A stretch of 59,008 nt of DNA, from contig BQJG01000012.1 in NCBI GenBank assembly GCA_021604585.1, forward strand, positions 1-59,008, in the 5' to 3' direction. The number at the start of each line of letters is the position of its first letter. Position 1 is the stretch's first letter. A program made the translations under genes and the position numbers. This DNA comes from Hyphococcus sp. (lineage in GTDB: Bacteria; Pseudomonadota; Alphaproteobacteria; Caulobacterales; Parvularculaceae). A model generated the notes under the pieces. It did not search any database and was not told the origin of the DNA. It saw only the letters and a list, made by a program, of their open reading frames with translations. Below, in pieces: positions 36,474-45,472 of this stretch.

Positions 36474-37502
36474 CTAATAGGCCTCGCCGCTCGCCTTGGC
36501 GTTGATGCGGTCCGATAACGCGCCAATATCGGTGGTGGTGTATTCGGCAATGACGGCGCGGGCGGCGATGACCGCATCGGCGGTTGATGTCTCGCTCTTT
36601 TCAACACCCTCGGCCAGATCCAGCAGCTTCATGTAGAGCGCTTCCGGTTCGCCCTGAATGGTCAGGCCAAAGCGCGGGTTCTCCGCCTCAATCCGGGCCC
36701 ATTCGGCGCGAATCCCGGCCCAGAAATCCTTGGTGGCGTTCCAGTAATCATCGCCTACGGCGATATCGAAATCGTTGGATTTGGTATAGGTGTTGACGCC
36801 GATTTCACGCACCAGCGCGTGCGGCTCGCCGGTCAGGATCAGCTTTGTATTGTTCTGCTCATGCACCCAGCCATCGGGCGTGATCGTATGCTGATTAATC
36901 GCGTCGACGGCGTGATAATCGGCGCGCGTTGTGGCGTCGCGGCGCGGCAGCGGGCGCCATTCCGCCGGCGGCGTCCATGATGAAACGCCGTTTGCATGGC
37001 TCCAGGCGCCAAGCGCGCCATAACGCGGCGCATCATCAACCTGATAAACGACCTGCGACCATTTCCCTTTGGCGTCCGCTTTGCTCACGGGGCGTTTCTC
37101 CCATGCATTGCCGCCAATAAACACCAGCACGCTCGCCGGTTCATAACGCCAATCCTGACGCCAGTGTTTGACCGGGAACTTCTTGTCGCCGCCGACCACG
37201 AGAATATGCTGCAGGCTGATGAAATCGCCTTCGTCAGCGATGACGCGCACGATCTCATTGCCGCCGGACAGCTTGCGGTCTTTCAATTCATAGTCAGCAT
37301 CGAACGACACCGTCTCAATGAAATCAAAGGTGACGTGATAATTGCCGGCCATGGCGAGGATCGCTTTGCGGTCGGCTTGAAACTGAGCTTCAGTCGCCGC
37401 CGCCGGTTGCACGTTTGATGCTGATTCGGCGGGAACGGTCGCGCATCCGCTGGCGCTGAGCGAAGCGGTGAGGGCGAGTGCGGCAAAAAATCTTACAGTC
37501 AT
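36474..37502 (-). CDS. DUF6607-type lipoprotein next to the iron/heme receptor
   Basis: About 342 residues with a signal and lipobox (LSASGCATV). The stretch MAGNYHVTFDFIETVSFDAD, then LQHILVV and VKHWRQDWRYEPAS, matches the family I know as DUF6607 (name from memory). The reaction is unknown. It is divergent from the TonB-dependent receptor gene, sharing a 248-base control region with a Fur-like palindrome, which points to a role in iron or heme uptake. AAGGAAG precedes the ATG. Confidence 0.75.
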   Translation of the reverse strand: MTVRFFAALALTASLSASGCATVPAESASNVQPAAATEAQFQADRKAILAMAGNYHVTFDFIETVSFDADYELKDRKLSGGNEIVRVIADEGDFISLQHILVVGGDKKFPVKHWRQDWRYEPASVLVFIGGNAWEKRPVSKADAKGKWSQVVYQVDDAPRYGALGAWSHANGVSSWTPPAEWRPLPRRDATTRADYHAVDAINQHTITPDGWVHEQNNTKLILTGEPHALVREIGVNTYTKSNDFDIAVGDDYWNATKDFWAGIRAEWARIEAENPRFGLTIQGEPEALYMKLLDLAEGVEKSETSTADAVIAARAVIAEYTTTDIGALSDRINAKASGEAY

Positions 37503-37704
37503 GTTGCTTCCTTTGGTCGTTTTGCTGGCGCAGCGGCGGCGCGTGGCGCCGGGCAAAAGGCGGGCGGCCTTGAGGGCGGCATGCCACAGAGCAAGCGCGC
37601 TCATTTCAGGTTGGTTGGTTGCGCCCCGCCGTTGATGTTGAGTTTTCTCTGTAATGCGAATGATTCTAAGTTGCAATCGCAAAAAGCCGATGCTACTCAC
37701 AAAA

Positions 37705-37721
37705 TTGAGAATCATTCTCAA
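37705..37721. promoter_or_regulatory. Fur-like palindrome
   Basis: TTGAGAATCATTCTCAA is a perfect 8-1-8 palindrome. It matches the 7-1-7 Fur box layout TGAnAATnATTnTCA and stands 29 bases before the receptor ATG, a normal place for an iron-dependent repressor site. A second partial copy (gcgaatgattcta, 37656-37668) lies nearer the DUF6607 gene. Alphaproteobacteria may use Fur/Mur or Irr; which one is not shown. Confidence 0.75.
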
Positions 37722-37750
37722 CAGTCATGGAATGCGTAACAGAGGGGCCG

Positions 37751-39898
37751 ATGAGACAGTTTTTGATGAATGGCGCGTGCGCCGCGATGTTGGCGGGTGT
37801 CGCCTTTGTAGGGACTGCGATCACGCCGGGCGCCGCCGCTGCGGCGCAGCCCGATGAGATCACCGTGTTTGCTACCCGCAACCCGATCGCCGCCTTCGAT
37901 TATGCGGGACAGGTGACGGTGATCGGCCAGGATATCATCGAAGACTTCAGCCCTTCGACGATCGCCGACATTTTCGATGCCGTGCCCGGCGCTTCGATCG
38001 GCGGCGGTCCGCGCCGCACCGGCCAGACGCCGGATGTGCGCGGGCTTTCGGGCGAGGGCGTGCTGGTGTTGTTCGATGGCGCGCGGCAGAGCTTTCTCTC
38101 TGGTCATGATGGCCGTTTCTTTGTCGATCCGGATCTCATCCGCGCAGTCGAGGTGGTGCGTGGTCCCACATCGGCGCTTTACGGATCAGGCGCGTTGGGC
38201 GGGGTGATTGCGGTACGGACGATTACCGCATCCGACATGCTCGAAGAAGGCGAAACGGCGGGCGTAAAAGCCGCCAGCGGCTATCAGGGCGTCAATGATG
38301 AATTTCGTATCGGCGCCACCGGCGTCTGGCGCAGCGATGACGAAAAATTCGATGTGGTCGGCAATTTCACCTTGCGCGATGCAGGCGACATTGAGTTGGG
38401 GAGCGGACTGACCTTGCCCGCTGACGACAAGTCGCTTTCCTCTTTGTTAAAGGCGACGTTCCGGCCGAGCGAAGAGTGGACGCTATCAGCATCGTGGATG
38501 CGGTATGGCGGCGACAGCGTCGACCCGAACAACCCGCAGGGCAATAATTTGCCGGGGTCGGGCAATAAAAACGTCTTCCGCGATATCGATTCTAATACGC
38601 TGCAGGGAACCATCAACTATAACCCGTCATCGGATCTTATCGACGCCAATCTGGTCGGCTATTTCACCCGCAACACCGTCACCGAAGATGAGGCCGACAG
38701 TGCGCGTATTGTGATGCGCGAAGTGGAAACGGTCGGCGTCTCGCTCGACAACCGCTCGCGCTTTGATATGGGCCCGGCGTCGCTGACCTTGACCTATGGC
38801 GGCGAGTTTTATCGCGACGATCAGACCGGGCGCGACAACATGACGGCGGATGGCACGCGCGGCGGCGTTCCCGATGCGTCGGCGAAATTCTATGGCGCGT
38901 TTGCGCAGGGCGAACTGGCGTTCACCGGCTCTTATGGCGTTTTCACGATCATCCCCGGCGTGCGCTGGGACCGGTTTGAAAATGATGCGGTGGGTGCGCC
39001 GTCGACGCGCGACGAAGCGGTCTCGCCAAAAATCGGCGCCAGCTACAAGCCAATCCCGGAGTTGATTTTCTTCGGCAACTGGTCGGAGGCGTTCCGCGCG
39101 CCGTCTTTCAACGAGATTTACGCCGACAATATTCACTTCCAGATTCCCAATCTATCCGTGCCGGGACCATTCGGCCCGTTCGGTCCGCCGGCCTTCGTCA
39201 CCAACTTTTTCATTCCGAACCCTGACCTCGTGCCGGAAGAATCGCAGACATGGGAAGTGGGCGCCGGATTTGATCTGGATGGCGTTTTCTTCGAGGGCGA
39301 CAGCCTCACCGCGAAGGGGTCTTACTTCAATTCCGACATCACCAATCTCATCGATCTGGAAGTCAACATTCCGTTCACCTGCTTCCTGACGCCGGACCAA
39401 CTGTTCCCCGGGGCGCCCGTCTGCGGCACGGGTGAGGCGTTCGGCAACTTTTCGCGCAACGTCAACGTCACCAATGCCGAACTCGACGGCGTCGAAGTCG
39501 AAGCCTATTACGACAGCCACTATTTCTATCTGCGCGGCAATTTCTCGACTATTGACGGGCGCGATATAACAAGTGGCGATTATGTGGGCATTCTCTCGCC
39601 GGACATGATCTTCATCGACAGCGGGATAAAATTCGCAGATGGCGATTTCCGCATCGGCGGGCGCGTCAATATCGCGTCGGACTTTGACAAGGTGAACACG
39701 CCAAGCGATGCGCGCGACGGCTATGTCGTCGGCGATATTTACGCGGTGTGGGAGCCCACGGTGGGGGGCTTAAAAGGCCTGCGCATTGATCTCGGCGTCG
39801 ATAACGTCACCGGCAAGGATTACGAGATCGTCGCCGCCGGCGTCAGTCAGCCGGGACGCAATTTCAAAGCGGCGGTGAGCTGGCGGCAAGGGTTTTAG
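37751..39898 (+). CDS. TonB-dependent hemoglobin/heme-type outer-membrane receptor
   Basis: About 715 residues. Signal peptide, TonB-box-like ITVFATRN, plug domain (DIFDAVPGASIGGGPRR, VEVVRGPTSALYGSGALGG) and a 22-strand barrel ending in a Phe (AAVSWRQGF), as barrel proteins should. The barrel part FFGNWSEAFRAPSFNEIYAD with the following NPDLVPEESQTWEVGAGF is typical of the heme/hemoglobin/transferrin receptor subfamily. The ATG at 37751 has AGAGGGG in front. The adjacent Fur-like site supports iron-regulated uptake. The ligand is probably heme, but this is inference. Confidence 0.88.
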   Translation: MRQFLMNGACAAMLAGVAFVGTAITPGAAAAAQPDEITVFATRNPIAAFDYAGQVTVIGQDIIEDFSPSTIADIFDAVPGASIGGGPRRTGQTPDVRGLSGEGVLVLFDGARQSFLSGHDGRFFVDPDLIRAVEVVRGPTSALYGSGALGGVIAVRTITASDMLEEGETAGVKAASGYQGVNDEFRIGATGVWRSDDEKFDVVGNFTLRDAGDIELGSGLTLPADDKSLSSLLKATFRPSEEWTLSASWMRYGGDSVDPNNPQGNNLPGSGNKNVFRDIDSNTLQGTINYNPSSDLIDANLVGYFTRNTVTEDEADSARIVMREVETVGVSLDNRSRFDMGPASLTLTYGGEFYRDDQTGRDNMTADGTRGGVPDASAKFYGAFAQGELAFTGSYGVFTIIPGVRWDRFENDAVGAPSTRDEAVSPKIGASYKPIPELIFFGNWSEAFRAPSFNEIYADNIHFQIPNLSVPGPFGPFGPPAFVTNFFIPNPDLVPEESQTWEVGAGFDLDGVFFEGDSLTAKGSYFNSDITNLIDLEVNIPFTCFLTPDQLFPGAPVCGTGEAFGNFSRNVNVTNAELDGVEVEAYYDSHYFYLRGNFSTIDGRDITSGDYVGILSPDMIFIDSGIKFADGDFRIGGRVNIASDFDKVNTPSDARDGYVVGDIYAVWEPTVGGLKGLRIDLGVDNVTGKDYEIVAAGVSQPGRNFKAAVSWRQGF

Positions 39899-39948
39899 TG
39901 CGGAATCCACCTCCCCCATAAATGGGGAGGAGTAAAGGAGCGATGTTT

Positions 39949-40140
39949 ATGATCCGAACCCATGGCGAAGACCGCAACCTTTTTTCATGGCTGGTGTTGC
40001 AGGAGAAAATTCTGCGGCTGTGGATAGAAGACACGCTCGCCTCGGCGCCATCGGACACAACATTCATCGCCAAACTCGAACGCCATCGCGACTGGCTCGC
40101 CGCGCAGATTGAACACCTCAAAACCAAAAGGGCCGCGTGA
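39949..40140 (+). CDS. Small hypothetical protein
   Basis: 63 residues, mostly amphipathic helix (WLVLQEKILRLWIEDTLA; DWLAAQIEHLKTKRAA). The ATG at 39949 lies 8 bases after AGGAG; the ATG at 39943 is too close. It overlaps the next gene by one base (TGATG), and follows the receptor by 50 bases, so it is likely part of the iron/heme operon. No family recognised. Confidence 0.65.
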   Translation: MIRTHGEDRNLFSWLVLQEKILRLWIEDTLASAPSDTTFIAKLERHRDWLAAQIEHLKTKRAA

Positions 40141-40652
40141 TGCTGCAACCGGATAACGCCAACCCTTCTCCGTCAGTGAAAAGCCTGCTTGCGCTGGCGG
40201 TCGTTGCGGCCGGACTGGCGCTGATTGTCTGGCTCTATTTGGGCGGCGCGGCCATTGACGTCACCGCGGAACGGTCGGTCTTGATCGCGGCGATCTGGAA
40301 TCATGTAGGCTGGGGCGTCGTCGCGACGCCGGCGCTCGTCGCTTATGCGGCGTGGCGGGTGTTGACCGCGACGCCGCCTGCAACGCGTACGGAGCATCTG
40401 TCACGCCTGCTGCTCTGGGCGCTGGCGGCGATGATTGTGTTTCTGGCGGTGACCGGCCCGGTGACCGTATGGACCTATGGCCGTCCGATGAAAGTGTTCG
40501 ACTGGTTCGCGATCGCCTCGCCCACCGGCAATATGCCGGGCCTGCATTCGCTCGCCGAAAACGCGCATGTGCAGGTGTCGCACTTTGCGCCATGGCTCGC
40601 CGGCGCGGAGGCGGCGTTATTTGGGTGGATTAAGTTGTGGAATAAGGTTTAA
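40140..40652 (+). CDS. Cytochrome b561-like four-helix membrane protein
   Basis: 170 residues with four membrane helices. Histidines near helix ends (WNHVGWGVVATPALVAYAAW; HLSRLLLWALAAMIVFLAVTG; NAHVQVSHFAPWLAGAEAAL) and the Gly after helix 3 fit the bacterial cytochrome b561 outline, although not every expected heme-ligand His is obvious. Encoded with the iron/heme receptor, it could be a heme-containing electron carrier or a heme-handling protein. Its end overlaps the convergent penicillin-binding protein gene by four bases. Confidence 0.55.
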   Translation: MLQPDNANPSPSVKSLLALAVVAAGLALIVWLYLGGAAIDVTAERSVLIAAIWNHVGWGVVATPALVAYAAWRVLTATPPATRTEHLSRLLLWALAAMIVFLAVTGPVTVWTYGRPMKVFDWFAIASPTGNMPGLHSLAENAHVQVSHFAPWLAGAEAALFGWIKLWNKV

Positions 40653-42748
40653 CGCCGCCGTCTTCCCCGGCGTTCATCGCCATCGCGGCGGACGCGGTTG
40701 AGACCGCGCGAAACATCCGCATAGAAATCAAGCAGCACCGGTTCCGACGCGTAAGACACCGCCGGATAGGCGCCGTCGAGCGCAAGTAACGGCAAACCCT
40801 GATGCGCCGACAACATGAACTCTTTCCAGATCGAGGCGGGGATCGTGCCGCCAGTGACTTTCTCCATGGGCGTATAGGCGTCATTACCGACCCAGACGCC
40901 GGCGATCAGTTGCGGCGTGTAGCCGACAAACCATGCGTCGCGCCAGTCATTGGTGGTGCCGGTCTTGCCCGCTGACTGGCGCCGTCCGAGCGAGGCGCGC
41001 GCGCCAGTGCCGTTCAGCATCACCTGATAGAGCAAGTGATTCATTTTCTTTGAAACTTCGGCGGTCATGACGCGCTCCGGCTGGTCGCCGCCATGATCGT
41101 AAAGGATGACGCCGTCGCGGGTTTCAATCGACTCGATGGCGTAGGGCTTTGGCGAGAGGCCGCCGCGTGCAAACGGAATATAAGCGCCAACCAGCTCTTC
41201 AAGCGTCACGTCAACGGCGCCGAGCGCAATGGAGCGATGAGGCGCGATTTCCGATTTGATGCCGAGCCGTTTGGCGGCTTCGACAACTTTGCCGCGGCCG
41301 ATTTGTTCGGTCACTTGCACGGCGACGGTGTTGATCGACTTCGCCAGCGCTTCGGTAAGGCGAACGGGGCCCGCATAACCCGGCGTGTAATTGGTCGGCC
41401 GCCAGCCGCCAATGTCGATCGGCTGATCGATGAAGCGCGAATTGGGGGTTAATCCCGCTTCCATCGCCGCCACATAAACGAACGGCTTGAACGCCGAACC
41501 GGGTTGCCGTTTGGCCTGCACGGCGCGATTGAACTGGCTTTCTTTATAGTCGCGCCCGCCCACCATGGCGCGCAAGGCGCCCGACTGATCATAAGCAACA
41601 AGGGCCGCCTGATCGGCGCCTTTGATGCGCGCCTCGACCGTCATCGCGGTTTTGACGGCGGCTTCCGCGTCGCGCTGTAACTTCTGGTCGATGGTGGTGC
41701 GAACGATCACGTCGCCTTTTGCGTTTGGCGCCAGCAGCTTTGCCTGTGCGGCAGCATAGTCGAAGAAATAGCCAAGCCCGGAATCGACATTCTGGTTGAT
41801 GATCACCGGCGGGTTCATCCGCGCCTCGCGCGCATCGAACGGCTCGACGGCGCCGATCTCCAGCAAATTGTCGAGCACCGTAGCGGCGCGGCGCTGCGCG
41901 CCCAGCGGGTTCTGCGTCGGCGCATAGGTTGACGGCGCCTTGGGCAGGCCGGCGAGCATGGCGGCTTCGGCCAGCGTTACATCGCGCGCCGATTTGCCAA
42001 AATACGTTTGAGACGCTGATTCGACGCCATAAGCCCCGGCGCCGAGATAAATCCGGTTGAGATAGAGCGAAAGGATTTCGTCCTTGGAGTAGTGTCCCTC
42101 GATCCACAGAGCGAGCAGCGCCTCGCGCGCCTTGCGCTCATAGGTCTGGCGCGGCGACAGGAACAAATTCTTCGCAAGCTGCTGCGTGATGGTTGAACCG
42201 CCTTCGACCACTCCGCCGGCCATCGTATTGGCCAGCGCCGCGCGCAGCGTGCCGCGCACATCAACGCCGCCATGTTCGTAAAACCGGCGATCCTCCGTAG
42301 ACAGAATAGCCTTGATCAGATGTTCGGGCAGTTCCGCCGGGTCTACATGCTCGCCATAGCGCGCGCCGCGGGCAGCGATTTCCTCGCCATTGCGGTCAAG
42401 AACGATGATCGCCGCTTGCCGGTTGACGTTCCACAAATCGGCGCCTTCCGGCACCCGCGGCGCCATCACGACAAAGGCGAGTCCCAAAGCGATGCTCGCG
42501 CCGAGAAATCCGATGGAAACAAGGGAAAGCGCGATCGATCCCCACAGATTGCGCCAGGCTTTCCCGTCGCCGGGCGCAATCGGATATTTGGTTTTTTCGG
42601 TATAGGGGTCTTTAACAGGTGGTTTCGGCGCAAATCCGAACAGCTTTAAAAAGTCGCCGTGAAACGCCGCTGCGCCGCGCTTCAAATCGCGTCCGAGCCC
42701 GGCGATCACCGCGGCGAGTCCGCTTTTGTCATATTGCTTTTTCGCCAT
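40649..42748 (-). CDS. Class A penicillin-binding protein (PBP1A-type)
   Basis: 699 residues. One membrane helix near residues 70-95, a glycosyltransferase-51 domain (ILSTEDRRFYEHGGVDVRG, GGSTITQQLAKNLFLS, RKAREALLALWIE, LYLNRIYLGAGAYGVESAS) and a transpeptidase domain with SxxK in QPGSAFKPF, SxN in AKSINTVAV and KTG in SAGKTGTTNDW. It polymerises and cross-links peptidoglycan. The highly basic C-terminal end (DGDERRGRRRR) is an oddity. All catalytic motifs are intact. Confidence 0.93.
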   Translation of the reverse strand: MAKKQYDKSGLAAVIAGLGRDLKRGAAAFHGDFLKLFGFAPKPPVKDPYTEKTKYPIAPGDGKAWRNLWGSIALSLVSIGFLGASIALGLAFVVMAPRVPEGADLWNVNRQAAIIVLDRNGEEIAARGARYGEHVDPAELPEHLIKAILSTEDRRFYEHGGVDVRGTLRAALANTMAGGVVEGGSTITQQLAKNLFLSPRQTYERKAREALLALWIEGHYSKDEILSLYLNRIYLGAGAYGVESASQTYFGKSARDVTLAEAAMLAGLPKAPSTYAPTQNPLGAQRRAATVLDNLLEIGAVEPFDAREARMNPPVIINQNVDSGLGYFFDYAAAQAKLLAPNAKGDVIVRTTIDQKLQRDAEAAVKTAMTVEARIKGADQAALVAYDQSGALRAMVGGRDYKESQFNRAVQAKRQPGSAFKPFVYVAAMEAGLTPNSRFIDQPIDIGGWRPTNYTPGYAGPVRLTEALAKSINTVAVQVTEQIGRGKVVEAAKRLGIKSEIAPHRSIALGAVDVTLEELVGAYIPFARGGLSPKPYAIESIETRDGVILYDHGGDQPERVMTAEVSKKMNHLLYQVMLNGTGARASLGRRQSAGKTGTTNDWRDAWFVGYTPQLIAGVWVGNDAYTPMEKVTGGTIPASIWKEFMLSAHQGLPLLALDGAYPAVSYASEPVLLDFYADVSRGLNRVRRDGDERRGRRRR

Positions 42749-43019
42749 CGAAACCCGTTACCCGCACCGCGCTCGCATCACTCATGCTGGCCGATGCCAG
42801 GCTCATGCAAGTCTTATACTGGCCCGTTATAGCGAAGTGCATGGGCCCGGCAAACAGCGCCAAATCGCAGGCAAAGACGGCGGAAACAGGGCGAAAGCGA
42901 TGAATTTTCAGGGCGTTGATGACAAACGGGTAAGGCGCGGCGATCAGCGCCGGAAATGAGAAGCCGGAACAGCATGCCCGTGCTGCCTGCTGTTTTGACT
43001 TCCAGTTTCCAATTTCCAG

Positions 43020-43862
43020 CTACCCCTTCAGCGGCAGCCACACGTCAATGCCGCCCCGGCCGGTCGCAGGATTGAAGTTCGGCCCGTAAACTTCAAGCAG
43101 GAAGAGCGGGCCCTCATGCAGTTTTTCGCCTGACGCTGGAATCCAGTCATTGAACGCGGCGTTGCAGGTCGCGCCGATGGTCGAGACGTGGTCGTTATGA
43201 GGGAAAACGGCGAAGCGATGCTTCTCAATACGCGCGCCGGAAAGCCGTTCGGGAATGTCGTCGAGCGACGTCATGCCAACGCCTGTCACATAGTCGAACC
43301 CTTCCTCACCGTTCGCCGGCTGGAAACAGGCGCCGTATGCGGTTCCTGAAATTTCGCCCGGCGTCGCGCCGATATGCGGCCCGAAGCGTTGCCACTGGCC
43401 GGGAATGCCGGCGCGTTCGTCAAAGGTGCGGAATTCGCGCAGGCCCGCGAGAAGAAATGGGCCGGCCTTTTTGATCGCCGGCCTGGCGAGAGGGTAGGGT
43501 TTGATATCGGGCATGATGAAAGGCTCCATAAGCGCAAGGGTTTCAAGACTGCGCGTCTTGCGAACGCTTTCCGGCGTGACGCCGAATTGATCGCGAAAGG
43601 CGCGTGTGAACGCTTCATGAGAGCCGTAACCGCAGGCAAGAGCGACATCGACGATGGCGCTGTTGCTTTCCGCCAGCATTTTCGCCGCCTCCGTCGGGCG
43701 CCGTGCGCGCAAATATGCCGTCACCGATCTGCCAGTAAATTGCGCAAATGTGCGTGACAGATGGAAACGCGAAAGCCCCGCAACCGAGGCGACGTCGTCA
43801 AGGCTGACAGGCTCGGCGAAATGGCTTTCGATATACCAAACGGTTTTGCGAACCGGTTCCAT
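43020..43862 (-). CDS. AraC-family regulator with GyrI-like effector domain
   Basis: 280 residues. The N-terminal helix-turn-helices (LDDVASVAGLSRFHLSRTFA; VDVALACGYGSHEAFTRAFR) are followed by a GyrI-like small-molecule-binding domain (RPAIKKAGPFLLAGLREFRT to the closing GGIDVWLPLKG). It lies 102 bases after the last copy of the paralogue array, on the same strand. No terminator was seen between them, so read-through from the array is possible. Nothing shows that it regulates the array. Confidence 0.88.
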   Translation of the reverse strand: MEPVRKTVWYIESHFAEPVSLDDVASVAGLSRFHLSRTFAQFTGRSVTAYLRARRPTEAAKMLAESNSAIVDVALACGYGSHEAFTRAFRDQFGVTPESVRKTRSLETLALMEPFIMPDIKPYPLARPAIKKAGPFLLAGLREFRTFDERAGIPGQWQRFGPHIGATPGEISGTAYGACFQPANGEEGFDYVTGVGMTSLDDIPERLSGARIEKHRFAVFPHNDHVSTIGATCNAAFNDWIPASGEKLHEGPLFLLEVYGPNFNPATGRGGIDVWLPLKG

Positions 43863-43964
43863 AACGAAACTCCCATAAAGCCCGGCGATGATGGATGCAA
43901 AGCCTTGCCTCCGCTTGATCGGTTTTGCGCTTTATGGCCCGTCACGATGATTTCGGGCGGGAGA

Positions 43965-44726
43965 TCATTTTGCAAGTTGTTCGTTTACCGACTGGCGCAT
44001 GGCGGTTGCTCTATCAAGCCGGCCGCCGCCAATTAAACTCGAAACATGCATGCTCGACATCCAGTAACGCAACTCAGCCATCAGCGCTGCATCCTTGCTG
44101 ATCGCATCGACAATCCCGGCGGCACGCGCTTCGTCAATCGGCGATGCACACGGAAACATTCCTTGCCAGTCGGCTCCATTGGACTCGTAGCAATTTCCCC
44201 AGATATAGCTTTGAATCGAGAGTGGAATGACGCCGCGGACATGCTCGCGATAGGGCGGGCGTTCGGTGACGGATGCGGATGCGGTGAATATGTAGTAACT
44301 GCTGAGCTCATTGCGAAATTCGGGATCGGCGATCAGCCCCAATTCACCCGCGCTTTTGAGTTCTTCATAAGTTGTCCGCGTCAGGGCCAGTTCGGCCACT
44401 TGGCTGGCTTGAAAATAGGCGAGCAGCAATTCCCATTGCGTGTGTTCCCCGGCGTCGCGTGTTTCGGCGTAGTCGAGACCCAGCGCGCCATAGTCGGCGA
44501 CCTGACTCCAGAATTTCAGGCGGTCGTCGATCATCGCGATGTCGGCGTCAAGATCGGCGCCGATGCGTTCGAGATAGTTTTGCGCGCGCTGCTGGTCGAT
44601 GCGCGCGCCATTCCAGTTTGAAACCTGAATACCGACAAACACACCGACAACGACGATGACAAAATCGAGCGCAATGGCGGTCCATTCCTGTTTGCGGAAG
44701 TGGGCGATGACGCGGCGGAGGATCAT
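43965..44726 (-). CDS. Array copy 1 (head A, tail II)
   Basis: 253 residues; promoter-distal end of the array. The head is MILRRVIAHFRKQEW with membrane segment IVVVGVFVGIQVSNW. The tail belongs with copies 6, 8 and 20: central motif TYEELKSAGELGLIADPEF, a YREHVRGVIP block and two cysteines (GNCYESN; MFPCASP). The start overlaps copy 2's stop by four bases. An AAGGAA in the end of copy 2 can serve as ribosome site. Predicted inside-out topology: basic N-terminus inside, tail in the periplasm. Confidence 0.85.
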   Translation of the reverse strand: MILRRVIAHFRKQEWTAIALDFVIVVVGVFVGIQVSNWNGARIDQQRAQNYLERIGADLDADIAMIDDRLKFWSQVADYGALGLDYAETRDAGEHTQWELLLAYFQASQVAELALTRTTYEELKSAGELGLIADPEFRNELSSYYIFTASASVTERPPYREHVRGVIPLSIQSYIWGNCYESNGADWQGMFPCASPIDEARAAGIVDAISKDAALMAELRYWMSSMHVSSLIGGGRLDRATAMRQSVNEQLAK

Positions 44727-45472
44727 TGGCGACGTTCCTTTTCGATCTCCGTGAGGAGCGCGTCAGCGCGGTTCGCCGCGTCAGCCAAAAGATGCCGATG
44801 CTCATGGGTAAATGACCAGTAATCCTTGGTGACGGCCATCAGGGCGTCGTCGTTGCGGAGAAGCTCAATGATTCGCTCCGGCGGCGTTGTGTCTTCAAAA
44901 GAGAAACCGGCGGCGATCTGCGCGTCAAACAGCTTTTCACGGGTTGAAATCAGCCGCGTTTCGAAATTGTTCACGAGATTAACCCTGGCGTAATATTGCT
45001 GGATCTGGCGAACCAGCGACCGGTTGGTGATGGTCTCGATGCCGCTGGTGCTGATCATCGCCTCATATGCTGTGCGATTTCCGTCCAGAAGGCGGGTTAG
45101 CGTCATGGCCTTGTTGATCGCGTAGGGCGGGTTCACATCGAAGCGAGCGATCTCTCGCACCGGATCGGAGCCGGTTTCAGTGAGCAACGTCGCCGGCATG
45201 GCGGCCCCCGAGGCTTCATGCAGAACATAATCGAGCGCGGACATGCGCCACTCTGCGGAATTGGCGGCGCGTTCGATCGCGGCCTTGTCAGCTAGCAGAT
45301 CCTCAGCCAGATATGTCAAAAGGCGCGCTTCCGTATCCCGCTCGGCCAGGCGTTCGTTCCAGTTATTAACCTGCAAACCGACAAACACGCCGACAACGAC
45401 GATTAAAAAATCGAGCGCGATGGCGGTCCATTCCTGTTTCTTGAAATGCGCGATGACGCGGCGGAGGATCAT
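44723..45472 (-). CDS. Array copy 2 (head A, tail V)
   Basis: 249 residues. The head has the HFKKQEW variant of type A. The tail has no cysteine and pairs with copy 10: both share NSAEWRMSAL/TSEWRYAAL, an RTAYEAMISTSG / RPAYSSLVSSG central motif, and an RxxLxxAQxxAG-like block. Copy 10 has a type B head, so the same tail class sits behind two heads. The C-terminal end is strongly charged (IEKERRQ). Confidence 0.85.
   Translation of the reverse strand: MILRRVIAHFKKQEWTAIALDFLIVVVGVFVGLQVNNWNERLAERDTEARLLTYLAEDLLADKAAIERAANSAEWRMSALDYVLHEASGAAMPATLLTETGSDPVREIARFDVNPPYAINKAMTLTRLLDGNRTAYEAMISTSGIETITNRSLVRQIQQYYARVNLVNNFETRLISTREKLFDAQIAAGFSFEDTTPPERIIELLRNDDALMAVTKDYWSFTHEHRHLLADAANRADALLTEIEKERRQ

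Noticed and set aside
42749..43019. Possible gene or RNA in the 271-base gap between the penicillin-binding protein and the AraC gene
   Set aside because: No tRNA-like fold, credible frame or strong terminator could be found.
43873..43937. ccataaagc/gctttatgg inverted repeat after the array as a terminator
   Set aside because: The arms are 9 bases with a loop of about 47 bases and no T-run; not a convincing terminator.
43721..43975. 84-residue minus-strand frame after copy 1 starting at a TTG, with PPEIIVTGHKA at its N-terminus
   Set aside because: It overlaps the AraC gene in another frame, starts at TTG and has no coherent continuation. The TonB-plug-like look of its first residues is probably chance.
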